Program-made: the position numbers and the translations under genes
Notes under the pieces: generated by a model
Databases searched by the model: none
The model's input: only the letters and a program-made list of their open reading frames with translations
What the model was told of the DNA's origin: nothing
Shown: positions 5,167 to 5,243 of the stretch, piece by piece
Layout: the number at the start of each line of letters is the position of its first letter
How positions within the stretch are numbered: position 1 is the stretch's first letter
Origin: Limisphaerales bacterium
Lineage (GTDB): Bacteria > Verrucomicrobiota > Verrucomicrobiae > Limisphaerales > UBA11358
DNA: 5,243 nt
Direction of reading: 5' to 3'
NCBI GenBank assembly: GCA_003152145.1
Contig: PLZL01000262.1
Span: 1 to 5,243, forward strand

Positions 5167-5243
5167 ATGCCCCAGCAACTTAAAACGCTCGACGACCTGC
5201 TCGCACAGGCCGAGCACTACGCCGAGTTTTGTATGCGCAACAG
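5167..5243 (+). CDS. Start of an unidentified gene, cut by the window edge
   Basis: From the ATG at 5167 the frame is open to the end (25 codons), beginning MPQQLKTLDDLLAQAEHY and continuing AEFCMRN. The composition is protein-like and helical with an amphipathic pattern, unlike the Arg/Pro/Ser-rich shadow frames nearby. The frame is open back to a TGA at 5095-5097, so GTG 5161 and TTG 5152 are alternative starts. No clear ribosome binding site precedes the ATG: the nearest AAGGA (5132-5136) is about 30 bases away and would suit TTG 5152 only poorly. I do not recognise the family and assign no function. It is separated from the polymerase gene by about 120 bases, so it may not be in the SOS operon. 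Confidence 0.45.
   Translation, partial: MPQQLKTLDDLLAQAEHYAEFCMRN

Overview
The window is a GC-rich, densely coding stretch of bacterial chromosome holding the end of an SOS (DNA-damage) operon, all on the + strand. It resembles the lexA-imuA-imuB-dnaE2 mutagenesis cassette of many bacteria, but in condensed form. A lexA gene whose first part lies outside the window (1-497) is followed after only 3 bases by one very long ORF (501-5042, 1513 aa). This ORF fuses a complete Y-family polymerase of the DinB/Pol IV type to a complete C-family polymerase of the DnaE2/ImuC or short-DnaE type. The catalytic acidic residues of both polymerase modules are intact. The DnaE PHP domain has lost recognisable metal ligands, and no imuA lies between the genes. 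The likely logic is that damage-triggered LexA self-cleavage releases one transcript making a two-polymerase translesion enzyme.

The second striking feature is that the fusion gene is interrupted, in frame, by repetitive DNA. Five tracts of 7-bp tandem repeats with five different units (1709-1742, 2571-2598, 3513-3543, 4230-4257, 4524-4558) and several palindromes (notably 3431-3506, also 2200-2220 and 4282-4298) are translated as part of the protein. They sit at the DinB/DnaE junction or at apparent loops between conserved DnaE blocks. None of the five heptamer units contains a stop codon in any forward frame. Heptamers and palindromes of this style, in a GC-rich genome, suggest a verrucomicrobium (Pedosphaera/Limisphaera-like) or a relative. 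That assignment rests on general familiarity with such repeats, not on a marker gene.

After the fusion gene comes a short non-coding gap of about 120 bases (5043 to about 5166) with a weak inverted repeat and two T runs. The first 25 codons of a further + strand gene may follow (from 5167), but it is cut by the window edge and I do not recognise its product.
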